Below, one piece after another: positions 18,143 through 26,887 of a stretch of 64,000 nucleotides of DNA. The stretch's first letter is position 1. Every line of letters starts with the position of its first letter. The stretch covers positions 43,501 through 107,500 of the forward strand of contig NZ_ATLO01000043.1 in assembly GCF_000416235.1 (NCBI RefSeq), written 5' to 3'. Origin of the DNA: Pseudomonas sp. CFII64. Its GTDB lineage: Bacteria; Pseudomonadota; Gammaproteobacteria; Pseudomonadales; Pseudomonadaceae. The position numbers and the translations under genes were made by a program. The notes under the pieces are model-generated. The model did not search any database and was not told where the DNA came from. It worked only from the letters and a program-made list of their open reading frames with translations.

Positions 18143-19390
18143 ATGAGCCGTAGTTATCTGCCCGTTCTTAAACCCGCTGTGTGGGCCTTGATGATGTTGG
18201 GCAGCGGCCTGCAAGCCGCCGTGGCAGCGCCGGCTGGCTGCGCTGGGCTGGCGAGCATGCCGCCGCTGCTGGAAATCGATCAGGGCGTGCAGAAGGACAT
18301 TCGCTCGCCCGTTGCCATCACGCGGCTCGCGGTGGGTGATCCAAAGATTGCCGATGTGTTCGTCAGTGGTAATGACAGCTTTCTGTTGACCGGTGTCGGC
18401 CCCGGCGCCACCAGCCTGATGGTCTGGACGGCGTGCTCGCCGTCGCCTCGACAAAGCATGGTCTTCGTTCGTGGCCAGGCGACCGTTGCTCTGATACCGC
18501 CGGGTGCGCACGCCGACGAACCCTTGCTGCCCAGCCAGGTGCAAACCGATATCCGCTTTGTCGAAGTCAGCCGCACCAAACTCAAGGAGGCCAGCACGTC
18601 GATTTTCGGCAAAGGCTCGAACAACTTTCTGTTCGGCGGTCCGGGCACGGTTCCGGGTGTCACGGTTTCGCCAGGAACGGTCAGCGGCACGCGGCCCAAC
18701 ATCCCGTTGAACAACAGCTCGTTCAACATCGTCTGGGGCGGCGGCAGCAGTAAAGTGCTGGGCATGCTCAATGCCATGGAAAACAGCGGCTTCGCCTACA
18801 CGCTGGCGCGACCCAGCCTGGTGGCGCTGAGCGGACAAAGCGCGAGCTTTCTGGCGGGTGGCGAATTCCCGGTGCCGGTGCCCAACGGCGAGGGTAACGG
18901 GATCTCCATCGAGTACAAGGAATTCGGCGTGCGCCTGACGCTGACGCCGACTGTGGTGGGGCGCAATCGCATCCTGCTCAAGGTGGCGCCGGAGGTCAGC
19001 GAACTGGATTACAGCGCGGGCGTGACCATTGCCGGCACCACGGTGCCAGCGCTGAACATACGCCGCACCGACACCAGTATTTCCCTGGCCGACGGCGAGA
19101 GTTTCGTGGTGAGCGGCCTGATCAGCGCGCGCAATATTGCCTCGGTGGACAAGTTTCCCGGGCTGGGTGACATCCCGGTTCTGGGCGCGCTGTTTCGCAA
19201 CTCAAGCATTGATCGAGAAGAGCGCGAACTGCTGATGATTGTCACGCCGCATCTGGTTCAACCCCTGGCTGCCAATGCACAGCTGCCGTCGTTGCCGGGG
19301 GAAAACCTGCGTAACTACGACCCGAATTTCCTGCAGTTGTACTTCCTGGAGAACGGCAATTTCGACCGCCGCAGCGGGTTGTCCCAATGA
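18143..19390 (+). CDS. rcpA: Flp pilus outer-membrane secretin RcpA/CpaC
   Basis: 415 residues. After a signal peptide come the N-terminal pilus/BON-like domain (AVGDPKIADVFVSGNDSFLLTG) and the secretin core, with the typical VPVPNGEGNG..EYKEFGVRLTLTPTV stretch and SGLISARN..SVDKFPGLGDIPVLGALF near the C-terminus. It forms the outer-membrane channel for the pilus. The ATG at 18143 is preferred because AAGGA lies 9 bases before it; a TTG at 18134 is an alternative. Its stop overlaps the tadZ start (ATGA). Confidence 0.9.
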   Translation: MSRSYLPVLKPAVWALMMLGSGLQAAVAAPAGCAGLASMPPLLEIDQGVQKDIRSPVAITRLAVGDPKIADVFVSGNDSFLLTGVGPGATSLMVWTACSPSPRQSMVFVRGQATVALIPPGAHADEPLLPSQVQTDIRFVEVSRTKLKEASTSIFGKGSNNFLFGGPGTVPGVTVSPGTVSGTRPNIPLNNSSFNIVWGGGSSKVLGMLNAMENSGFAYTLARPSLVALSGQSASFLAGGEFPVPVPNGEGNGISIEYKEFGVRLTLTPTVVGRNRILLKVAPEVSELDYSAGVTIAGTTVPALNIRRTDTSISLADGESFVVSGLISARNIASVDKFPGLGDIPVLGALFRNSSIDREERELLMIVTPHLVQPLAANAQLPSLPGENLRNYDPNFLQLYFLENGNFDRRSGLSQ

Positions 19391-20577
19391 GCCAGAGCCT
19401 GAGCCAGACGTTTCTCGCGATCACTCGCAACTCCACCGATCTTGAGTGGCTGCAAGGCGCGCTGGCGCCGCTCGGGCAAGTGGTCAGCGCCGGTTCCGGC
19501 AGCCTGGATGACCTGCTGGCGCTGGTGGACGTGACCTTCGCCGGGGTGGTGTTCATCGGCCTGGATCGTGAGCATTTGATGGCCCAGAGCGCACTGATCG
19601 AAGGCGCTCTGGAAGCCAAGCCGATGCTGGCCATCGTTGCGCTGGGCGACGGCATGGATAACCAGCTGGTGCTTAACGCCATGCGCGCCGGGGCGCGGGA
19701 TTTCGTCGCCTACGGTTCGCGTTCCAGTGAAGTGGCCGGCCTGGTCCGGCGCTTGAGCAAGCGGCTGCCGGCGGTGACCCAGAACCCGAATATTGGCGGG
19801 CTTTCGGTGCTGTACGGCGCGCAGTGCGATGGCGACGGCGCGTTGATTGCGACCCATCTGGCACTGGTGGTGCAAAAGACCGGGCAGCGCACCTTGCTGC
19901 TCGACCTCGGCCTGCCGCGTGGCGACAGCCTGGCGCTGCTCGGGCTTGAATCTTCGTTCAGCTTCGGCGATGCCTTGCGGCATCTGCGCAGACTCGATGC
20001 GACGTTGATCGACAGCGCATTCACCACCGATGGCACCGGCTTGCGCATGCTGGCCTACACCGAAGCGGATGATCGTCTGGAGCAGTCCAGTGCGGCCGAG
20101 TTGTACATGTTGCTCAGTGCCTTGCGTCAGCACTTCCAGCATGTGGTGGTCAATCTGGTGGGACAGCCGGACAGCGAAGCGCTGCGCACCCTGGTCAGCC
20201 ATTGCGATCAGTTGCTGTGGTACGCCGATCAAAGCGTTCTGGAATGTCGACGCAATCTGGCGCTGCTCAACCTGTGGCGCAGCAAAGGCATGAAGCTGCA
20301 TCACGCTGGATTGCTGATCGATCGGTACCTCAAGGCCGTGGCGCCCAACGCTGAAGTGCTCGCCAAAACCTTCGACCTGCCGGTCATCGCGGCCTTGCCA
20401 TTCAGCCCTGAATTCCGCCTGAACGCCAAGAATCAGGGCGTGCCATTGTTCGAGTTGTCGCCGCGTGAATCCCTCTGCTCAGGGCTGCGTTCGGTGGGCG
20501 AGCATCTGGCCAGGCACTCCGCGACCCAAGGGAAAACTTCGGAAGGCTGGTTCAACCGTTTGTGGGGGAATAAATAA
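19387..20577 (+). CDS. tadZ: TadZ/CpaE-like pilus localisation ATPase
   Basis: 396 residues with an N-terminal receiver-like domain lacking an obvious phosphorylation site, then a MinD/ParA-like fold. TadZ directs the Tad machinery to a cell pole. The usual deviant Walker A (KGGxGxT) is replaced by AQCDGDGA in the segment LYGAQCDGDGALIATHLA (around residues 140-157). The second part keeps the fold's LLLDLGLPRGDSL (Walker A') segment, so ATP binding may be weak or absent. Start and stop overlap neighbours (ATGA with rcpA, TAATG with tadA), indicating translational coupling. Confidence 0.85.
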   Translation: MSQSLSQTFLAITRNSTDLEWLQGALAPLGQVVSAGSGSLDDLLALVDVTFAGVVFIGLDREHLMAQSALIEGALEAKPMLAIVALGDGMDNQLVLNAMRAGARDFVAYGSRSSEVAGLVRRLSKRLPAVTQNPNIGGLSVLYGAQCDGDGALIATHLALVVQKTGQRTLLLDLGLPRGDSLALLGLESSFSFGDALRHLRRLDATLIDSAFTTDGTGLRMLAYTEADDRLEQSSAAELYMLLSALRQHFQHVVVNLVGQPDSEALRTLVSHCDQLLWYADQSVLECRRNLALLNLWRSKGMKLHHAGLLIDRYLKAVAPNAEVLAKTFDLPVIAALPFSPEFRLNAKNQGVPLFELSPRESLCSGLRSVGEHLARHSATQGKTSEGWFNRLWGNK

Positions 20578-21833
20578 TGCCGGAGAAACTGTTTGGGGTA
20601 ACACCGGCCGACAAGGGCAACGGCCACGATGTGCAGGGTCTGAAGCTGGTGCTGCATCGTTACATCATCGATGCCATCGAGGACAGCGGACGCAACCTGC
20701 TGGAAGGCGCGCGGCCAGTGCTGGCGCAGTTCGTGACCGACAAAGTCGCCGACTACATTGCGCGAATGCGCCTGGCCATTTCCCGTTATGAAATGGAACG
20801 CCTGGCCGAAGAACTGGTGGATGAACTGACCGGTTTCGGGCCGCTGGAGGTGTTGCTGCGTGACCCGTCGATCACCGAAATTCTGGTCAACGGTCCGAAT
20901 AAAGTCTTCGTCGAGCGTGATGGCGTGCTGCATCACACCGACCTGCGTTTTATCGATTCGCATCACGTCGAGCGAGTGATGCAGCGCATTCTCGCGCCTT
21001 TCGGTCGGCGTCTCGACGAGTCCTCGCCGATGGTCGATGCACGCATGCCCGATGGCAGCCGGGTCAACGCGATCATCCCGCCGATTGCCCTGGACGGGCC
21101 TTGCCTGTCGATCCGCAAGTTTCGTAAAGACATGCTCAAGAGTTCCGATCTGGTCGCCATGCAGACCATCGACCAATCGATTTTCGAGTTCTTCGAAGAG
21201 GCGGTGGGCAAGCGTTGCAACGTGTTGGTCAGCGGCGGCACCGGCACCGGCAAGACCACGCTGCTCAACGTACTCAGCCAGCTGATCACCCCGCAGCAAC
21301 GTCTGGTAACCATTGAAGATGTGGCCGAATTGCAACTCAGCCACCCCCACGTGGTGCGCCTGGAAACCCGGCCGCCGAACTCCGAAGGCCATGGCGAAGT
21401 ACGCGCCAGCGACCTGATCCGCAACGCGCTGCGGATGCGCCCGGACCGGATCATCCTCGGCGAGATTCGTGGCGTCGAAGTCCTCGACGTGTTGACCGCG
21501 ATGAACACCGGCCACGACGGCTCGATGAGCACGGTGCACGCCAACAATGCGCAGGATGCGCTGTTGCGTCTGGAAACCCTGGTCGGGTTGACCGGGAGGC
21601 AGATTGCCGAGAAAACGCTGCGACAAATGATCTGCGCCGCGCTGGACGTGATCATTCAGCTCACGCGATTGCCCGATGGCCGACGCTGCGTCAGCGAAGT
21701 GGTCGAGGTGGTGGGGATTCGCGACGACGTCTATGTGACCAACACATTGTTCCGACTGGATCGACGCACCGGCGTTGGCTTCCTGCGCGAAGCCCTTCAT
21801 CCCGCCGGGGACAAACTGCGCCAGCACTATTGA
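20577..21833 (+). CDS. tadA: Flp pilus assembly ATPase TadA/CpaF
   Basis: 418 residues, a secretion ATPase of the VirB11/PilB superfamily that powers pilus assembly. Visible: N-terminal helical domain, Walker A GGTGTGKTT (around residues 220-228), Asp/Glu box (VTIEDVAELQL), Walker B region (RPDRIILGEIRG) and the His box (HDGSMSTVHANN). All catalytic motifs look intact. The start shares one base with the tadZ stop. Confidence 0.92.
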   Translation: MPEKLFGVTPADKGNGHDVQGLKLVLHRYIIDAIEDSGRNLLEGARPVLAQFVTDKVADYIARMRLAISRYEMERLAEELVDELTGFGPLEVLLRDPSITEILVNGPNKVFVERDGVLHHTDLRFIDSHHVERVMQRILAPFGRRLDESSPMVDARMPDGSRVNAIIPPIALDGPCLSIRKFRKDMLKSSDLVAMQTIDQSIFEFFEEAVGKRCNVLVSGGTGTGKTTLLNVLSQLITPQQRLVTIEDVAELQLSHPHVVRLETRPPNSEGHGEVRASDLIRNALRMRPDRIILGEIRGVEVLDVLTAMNTGHDGSMSTVHANNAQDALLRLETLVGLTGRQIAEKTLRQMICAALDVIIQLTRLPDGRRCVSEVVEVVGIRDDVYVTNTLFRLDRRTGVGFLREALHPAGDKLRQHY

Positions 21834-21851
21834 GTCGATGAGGAGGCTGCC

Positions 21852-22733
21852 ATGAAGGCGTTGTTGCTGCTGCTGGTGTTCGCGTTGCTGCTGGCGGCGT
21901 CGGCCTGGTTGTTTTATCTGAGCCTGAGTCGCGGCGCGAACGAGCGAGTAATGTTGCGCCTGGCCCACAACCAGCTGCGACCGGTCACTGAGAACCTGGG
22001 TTGGGCACCTGTGAACCGGGCGTTTCTTCAGGCTGGTTTACCGTCGCCAGCCGGGCGCTTAACGCTGTGGCTGTCGCTCTGGCTGCCGCTGCTGCTGTGC
22101 GGTTTTCTGATCTACAACTGGATCGGCGTGGCGCTGGCGTTGCTGGTGCCGCCAATCGTGCTGCGCCTGTTTATCGCATGGCGCTATCACAAACGAGTCA
22201 AGCGCATGATCGATCAACTGCCGCAATTGCTCGATCACACGGTACGCAGTCTCAAGTCCGGGCGAACCTTGTCTGACGCGGTGCTGCATGGCATCGATGC
22301 CACCAGCCAGCCGCTCAAGGATGGCATGAGCCGGATTCAGCGCAACGTGCAACTGGGGGTCAGCCTGCCCGATGCCGCGCAGGATTTTGCCGACTTATAT
22401 GAGTGTGACGAGTTTCATCTGTTCGCCCTCGGGTTGCGGGTCAACCATCGCTACGGCGGTAATGCCAGCGAGCTGATGGAAAACCTGATCAGGCTGATCC
22501 GCGAGCGCGAACAAGCGTCGCGCCAGCTGCGCGCCATGACTGGCGAAACCCGCATGACGGCCTTGGTGCTGGCGGGCTTGCCCATCGCGATGGCCAGTTA
22601 CTTTCTGGCGGTAAACCCCAATTACCTGATGCACATGTGGGACGACAGCGATGGCAAGACGTTGCTGATGGCCGCGTTCACCCTGCAGGCGCTGGGTTGC
22701 CTGGCGCTGTGGCGCATGATGCGGAGTGTCTGA
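21852..22733 (+). CDS. tadB: Flp pilus inner-membrane protein TadB
   Basis: 293 residues of the T2SS F-domain family: two N-terminal membrane helices, a cytoplasmic four-helix domain (LPQLLDHTVRSLKSGRTLSDAV) and C-terminal helices. GAGGAGG lies upstream of the ATG. TadB and TadC form the inner-membrane platform on which TadA acts. It sits 18 bases after tadA. Confidence 0.9.
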   Translation: MKALLLLLVFALLLAASAWLFYLSLSRGANERVMLRLAHNQLRPVTENLGWAPVNRAFLQAGLPSPAGRLTLWLSLWLPLLLCGFLIYNWIGVALALLVPPIVLRLFIAWRYHKRVKRMIDQLPQLLDHTVRSLKSGRTLSDAVLHGIDATSQPLKDGMSRIQRNVQLGVSLPDAAQDFADLYECDEFHLFALGLRVNHRYGGNASELMENLIRLIREREQASRQLRAMTGETRMTALVLAGLPIAMASYFLAVNPNYLMHMWDDSDGKTLLMAAFTLQALGCLALWRMMRSV

Positions 22734-22734
22734 A

Positions 22735-23619
22735 ATGGCGATGTTGTTCAGTGCATTAATGTTCGCGGTGGCGGCGATATTGCTGGTGTCCGGTCTTGCT
22801 CGCCAGCGGCTTGACGAGCGCCAGGTGGTGCAGCGCCTGCAGGGCAGGTTGGTGCGCGAAAGCCGGATTGGCAGTTGGTTGCGTCTGCTGGGTGACACGC
22901 CGCTGGGGCAGCGCTCGCTGAACATCGACAGCGAAACCCTGACGCTGCTCAACCGGGTGGGCTGGCGGCGGGCGAGCAAGCGCTCGTTGTTTGCGGCCTG
23001 TCAGATTGGCGTGCCGCTGGGTGCCGTCGGCTTGACGATCATGTTCGAGCTGACGCTGTTCCCGGAGGTCGGCCAGCCGCTGATCGCGCCGGTGTTTGCC
23101 CTCGGCATCGGTTATCTGCTGCCCAAACGAGTCCTCGCCGCCGCTGCCCAGCGTCGGCAGAAACAAATCGTGGTGGAAATCTCGACCTTCATTCCGTTGC
23201 TGCGGATTCTGTTTGAGTCCGGCATGGCGGTGGAACAATCGCTGCGGGTGCTCAGCAGCGAAGGCAAGGAGCTGCTGCCGGTCCTGTCTTCGGAAATTCA
23301 GTTCGTGCTGACGCGGGTCGATTCGGGGCTGGAGCTGGGCGACGAACTGATGAAGGCCGCCGAGCTGCTGGCGGTGGATGAGTTCAGCGATACCTGCGTA
23401 ATTCTCAACCAGCTGATTCAGCAGGGTGGCGGCGCGATGAAATCGTTGCTGGCGCTCAAGCAATTATTGGATGACCGACGCCTCACCCGTTTGCAGGAAT
23501 ACATCTCGAAACTCTCGGCAAAGATGTCGGTGGTGATGATGGTGTTTCTGTTTCCCGCGCTGTTGATCGTCCTGGCTGGCCCCGGTATCACGGCAATCAG
23601 CAAGGCACTGGGTCCGTGA
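22735..23619 (+). CDS. tadC: Flp pilus inner-membrane protein TadC
   Basis: 294 residues, a second T2SS F-domain protein with N-terminal helix, paired helices around residues 85-125, and the domain FIPLLRILFESGMAVEQSLR. The C-terminus ends in a strong helix (MVFLFPALLIVLAGPGI). The ATG at 22735 has GGAG 8 bases upstream inside the tadB 3' end; the GTG at 22726 overlaps that site and is unlikely. It is separated from tadB by one base. Confidence 0.9.
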   Translation: MAMLFSALMFAVAAILLVSGLARQRLDERQVVQRLQGRLVRESRIGSWLRLLGDTPLGQRSLNIDSETLTLLNRVGWRRASKRSLFAACQIGVPLGAVGLTIMFELTLFPEVGQPLIAPVFALGIGYLLPKRVLAAAAQRRQKQIVVEISTFIPLLRILFESGMAVEQSLRVLSSEGKELLPVLSSEIQFVLTRVDSGLELGDELMKAAELLAVDEFSDTCVILNQLIQQGGGAMKSLLALKQLLDDRRLTRLQEYISKLSAKMSVVMMVFLFPALLIVLAGPGITAISKALGP

Positions 23620-23662
23620 TGACGCTTTGTGTAGCTGACGCATTTTGTGAAGGAGCGACCGA

Positions 23663-24397
23663 ATGAAAATACTCTTCGCCGGATTTGCCGTATTGATGCT
23701 CGCCGGCTGTGCGAGCGATGGCAGCGCACCCTGGCTGATCGACATGAAAACCGCCAGCTGCGCCAAGCCAAGCTCCGATCAGGAACTGGCGCTGAACCTG
23801 GCCCAGGACATGGCCGATGAAGGCCGCCTGCACGCCAGCCTGGCCAATCTGGAAGGGCTGCCGGACAGCCTCGGCGAAGTGCGCTTGCGCAAGGCGCGGG
23901 TGTTGCGCTTGCTCGGCAGCGACCAGGCCGAACCTTTGTATCGAAGCCTGCTCGGCACTTGTCGAGCGGCGCAAGGCGAGCATGGCCTGGGACAGATCGC
24001 CGTGGCACGTGGCGATAATGGCCAGGCACTTGAGCACTTGCTCAATGCGGTCAGGTTGGCACCGACCGACGAGAAAATTCGCAATGATCTCGGGGTCGTT
24101 TACCTCAATCAATTGAAGCTGGTTCAGGCCAGATTCCAGTTCCTCACGGCGATGGAACTCAAGCAGTCAGACTCGCTGGCGGCATTGAATCTGGTGACCT
24201 TGCTGATCTATCAGGACAACTGGAAACAGGCGGCGGAACTGGTCAGCCGCACCGGCCTGACACCCCGGCAAGTCGCCGAGGCGCAAGCCCGGGCGCAACA
24301 CCTGAAAGGCGCGTTGGCCAGCAATACAAGACCGACCGAGCGCTATCCGGTGGCCGTCGATTCTGAACCATCCACACACTCCAGGAGCTTGCCATGA
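23663..24397 (+). CDS. tadD: TadD-like TPR lipoprotein
   Basis: 244 residues with a lipoprotein signal (VLMLAGCAS) and tetratricopeptide helices (DNGQALEHLLNAVRLAPTDEKIRNDLG and following). In Tad systems TadD is a pilotin-like lipoprotein needed for secretin stability or assembly. AAGGAG precedes the ATG. Its stop overlaps the next start (ATGA). Confidence 0.85.
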   Translation: MKILFAGFAVLMLAGCASDGSAPWLIDMKTASCAKPSSDQELALNLAQDMADEGRLHASLANLEGLPDSLGEVRLRKARVLRLLGSDQAEPLYRSLLGTCRAAQGEHGLGQIAVARGDNGQALEHLLNAVRLAPTDEKIRNDLGVVYLNQLKLVQARFQFLTAMELKQSDSLAALNLVTLLIYQDNWKQAAELVSRTGLTPRQVAEAQARAQHLKGALASNTRPTERYPVAVDSEPSTHSRSLP

Positions 24398-24666
24398 AGC
24401 GTGAAATTCTCTGCGTGGCGTGTTTGCTCGGCGGATCGACAGGCGTCTGGGCGATCGAGCCCGGACCGTCTTCGTCGCAACAGAAACAAACCGAAGCCTG
24501 GCTGCAACTTCAACCTCAGGGCCAGGCTGCGTCAACCCATCCGCAGAACAGCACCTCCGCCGAAAAAGACCTCAGCCTGCAACGCTGGTTGAAAAGCTAC
24601 AGCCACGAGATTCCGGACTTTTTCGATCAGGACAAGGGCGGGAAAGTGTCATCGGGAGGGAATTGA
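24394..24666 (+). CDS. Small secreted protein, DUF3613-like, last gene of the tad operon
   Basis: 90 residues with a signal peptide (ILCVACLLGGSTGVWA) and a short mature part rich in Gln/Ser, with LSLQRWLKSYSHEIPDFF near the end. I recognise it as the DUF3613 type that accompanies Pseudomonas tad genes; its role is not known. The four-base overlap with tadD argues for co-translation. Confidence 0.72.
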   Translation: MKREILCVACLLGGSTGVWAIEPGPSSSQQKQTEAWLQLQPQGQAASTHPQNSTSAEKDLSLQRWLKSYSHEIPDFFDQDKGGKVSSGGN

Positions 24667-24681
24667 AGCGGCGGTATAGCC

Positions 24682-24912
24682 GATATATTTCCTGCGTGCG
24701 CAATATCGCCCTCCCGGCTGAAGCCGGTCCTACGGATTACGCCGATTTTCCTGGATAAATCCGATCCCACGGGATGACGCCGATTTCGAACCGTAGGAGC
24801 GAATTTATTCGCGAGGGGGGCGGAGCGGTCGATGTATTCCCTGCGTGCGCAATACCGCCCTCCCGGCTGAAGCCGGTCCTACGGATTACGCCGATTTTCC
24901 TGGATAAATCCG
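24682..24912. repeat. 82-bp direct repeats carrying REP halves
   Basis: About 82 bases at 24682-24763 recur at 24831-24912 with three mismatches. Both copies contain CTCCCGGCTGAAGCCGGTCCTACGG, half of the paired REP. Between them sits a CCGTAGGAGCGAATTTATTCGCG palindrome. The repeats fill nearly all of the 301-base gap between the tad operon end and the pprB end, which converge; no gene is present. Confidence 0.8.
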
Positions 24913-24967
24913 GTCTCACAAAAACGGCGAATCCGTTTGGGTTGAATTCGGTCGTTCGGGATTGCGC

Positions 24968-25738
24968 TTAATGCGTCGTCGCTCTTTGCGCTCCCGCATG
25001 GTTGGGCGATAAGGCCAGGGCGAGTTGGGTGCGGTTGTGCATGTGCGTCAGGCGCAGCACTTGCGACACGTACAGCTTTACAGTGTTTTCGGTAATGCCC
25101 AGCTCGCAGGCGATCTGGTAGTTGGTCTGGCCTTTGGCAACCAGTCGCGCGACATCCAGCTGCCGTGGCGAGAGCGGCGCGAAGAGGGCTGAAAGCTGCG
25201 CCGCACCGGCGGTGTCCTCCACCGCTTCGACCGGTTCTGCCTGGCGTCGGGTCTTGTCGAGATCCTGGTAAAGGTCGTCGATGGATGCCGCCAGGTACTG
25301 CAACTTCTCGTTCAGATGCCCCAATTGCTGAAAACTTTTATAGCGTTCTTCAAGCACCGCTTCCTGGCGCTGCACGCCATTGAGGATTTCATTCAGATCG
25401 ACAGGCTTTTGATAGTAGTCCGCGATGCCCGCGCGCAGCGCTTTGATCACGTCCTGTTTGTCGGCGCAACCGGTGAGCATGATGGCTTCGAACGGACGTT
25501 TTTTACCGGCGATCAGTTTCAATTCGCCCATCATCTCGATGCCATTCAAGCCCGGCATGTCCAGATCGCAGAGCACGATGCCGATGCTGCTGTCGCCACG
25601 AAAATGTTCCAGCGCCTCACGGCTTGAGGTGCAGGGCACGCAGGCGTAACCACTGCTTTCCAGAAACTCGCTGAGTTCTTCAACGATCAGGGGTTGGTCG
25701 TCCACCACCAGGATTTTCACAGCCGAATACTTGTTCAC
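24968..25738 (-). CDS. pprB: Response regulator PprB (receiver plus LuxR-type HTH)
   Basis: 256 residues: a receiver domain (ILVVDDQPL, phospho-acceptor in VLCDLDMPGLNG near residue 58, YYQKPVD), a coiled linker (about 120-170), and a LuxR/FixJ HTH (LSPRQLDVARLVAKGQTNYQIACELGITENTVKLYVSQVL). In P. aeruginosa PprB activates flp/tad and other surface genes and pairs with PprA, which is encoded nearby here. The start is GTG at 25738 with GGAG 6 bases upstream; the neighbouring ATG is out of frame. Confidence 0.88.
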   Translation of the reverse strand: MNKYSAVKILVVDDQPLIVEELSEFLESSGYACVPCTSSREALEHFRGDSSIGIVLCDLDMPGLNGIEMMGELKLIAGKKRPFEAIMLTGCADKQDVIKALRAGIADYYQKPVDLNEILNGVQRQEAVLEERYKSFQQLGHLNEKLQYLAASIDDLYQDLDKTRRQAEPVEAVEDTAGAAQLSALFAPLSPRQLDVARLVAKGQTNYQIACELGITENTVKLYVSQVLRLTHMHNRTQLALALSPNHAGAQRATTH

Positions 25739-25887
25739 GCATTACTCCATGCCTGCGAGATACAACTGACTTGGCTCAGCGCCATCGCCCTTTCCATAAG
25801 GACTCGCCAGGCCTTGCTCGGCCAGACTCAAGCTGTACCGTAGTCGTACTTTTGGAGTATGTACATAGCGCTATCTGAGGCTTTTGG

Positions 25888-26358
25888 TCAGCCGATGCAG
25901 ATCGCGGTCATCAGAAACCCGGCCAGGATGTGAGGTGCGAATGGATGTTTATTTGACGAAGTAGTATTCGTTTGGATGTATCTGTTGCTAACCCATTGAT
26001 CCATTTGAGTGATGAGTTTTTGACGGGTCGATATCCAGAGAACGCTGGTAACTCCAGCGCCGATAAACGTACCCAATAAAAAGCGACTGTCGGTCGCCAG
26101 TGCCAATGCCGCGAATAACTTCACATCACCGGCACCCAGCTTGCCCAGCATGTAACCGGGCAGCGTAAACAGCACCGCCAGCAGCAATGCCCAGCATCCC
26201 TCCGAGCCCTCCGCGCCGAGCCAGGTTTGCCCGGTTATCCCCATATAACCCAACGCCACGCCCACTGCGCCAAGGGTCAGCCAGTTGGAAACCTGTTGCT
26301 GTCGAGCGTCCTGTTCGGCACAGATTGCCAGCCAGAGCAGCATTGAAAGTAAATTCAT
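25888..26358 (-). CDS. fppA: Flp prepilin peptidase FppA (A24 family)
   Basis: 156 residues, a short integral-membrane aspartic peptidase that cleaves Flp and pseudopilin leaders. The two catalytic Asp positions are visible: CAEQDARQQQVSNW near residue 17, and the GAGDVKLF box. It lacks the N-methyltransferase domain of PilD, as expected for the Flp/CpaA type. It is divergent from tadF, with a 73-base gap. Confidence 0.88.
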   Translation of the reverse strand: MNLLSMLLWLAICAEQDARQQQVSNWLTLGAVGVALGYMGITGQTWLGAEGSEGCWALLLAVLFTLPGYMLGKLGAGDVKLFAALALATDSRFLLGTFIGAGVTSVLWISTRQKLITQMDQWVSNRYIQTNTTSSNKHPFAPHILAGFLMTAICIG

Positions 26359-26431
26359 CGTGTAAAAAACATCCTTTTGAGTGGATTGAATCTATGCTGT
26401 TCGAGGAAGCACTGTCAGGGTAGACGTCGAC

Positions 26432-26887
26432 ATGCAAACAGCACTCCGCAATTCCTGCGCTCGTAAACAAAAAGGCGCCGCAGCGATTGAATTCGCCATC
26501 GTGTTTATTATTTTCTTCGGCGTCTTTTATGGGCTGGTCACCTACAGCCTGCCCTTGCTGATGATGCAGTCGTTCAACGCTGCCACCAGCGAAGCGGTGC
26601 GGCGCAGCGTGGCGTTGAGTCCAACCATCAATAACTACGACAGTCTGGTGACGAGTCAGGCCAGGACGGTGCTGACCACTCAACTGTCGTGGATGCCGGG
26701 GTCGCTGGCGTTCAGCCCCTCCGATGCAACCGTCACCTACGTGGCGGGCTTGTTGACCGTGCGGATCGATTATCCCAAGAGCAAGCTCACCCAGGTATTG
26801 CCATTGCTGACCCTGCCTTTCATTGGCGAGGTGCCCAGACTCCCCGACAATCTGTCCGCCCAGGCGAGTCTGCAACTTGTCCCTTGA
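26432..26887 (+). CDS. tadF: TadE/TadF-like pseudopilin
   Basis: 151 residues. A short basic leader ends in KQKG, followed by AAAIEFAIVFIIFFGVFYGLV, the TadE/F signature with Glu at mature position 5 and a long hydrophobic helix. It should be processed by FppA next door and built into the pilus base. It overlaps the likely pprA start by 11 bases. Confidence 0.8.
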   Translation: MQTALRNSCARKQKGAAAIEFAIVFIIFFGVFYGLVTYSLPLLMMQSFNAATSEAVRRSVALSPTINNYDSLVTSQARTVLTTQLSWMPGSLAFSPSDATVTYVAGLLTVRIDYPKSKLTQVLPLLTLPFIGEVPRLPDNLSAQASLQLVP

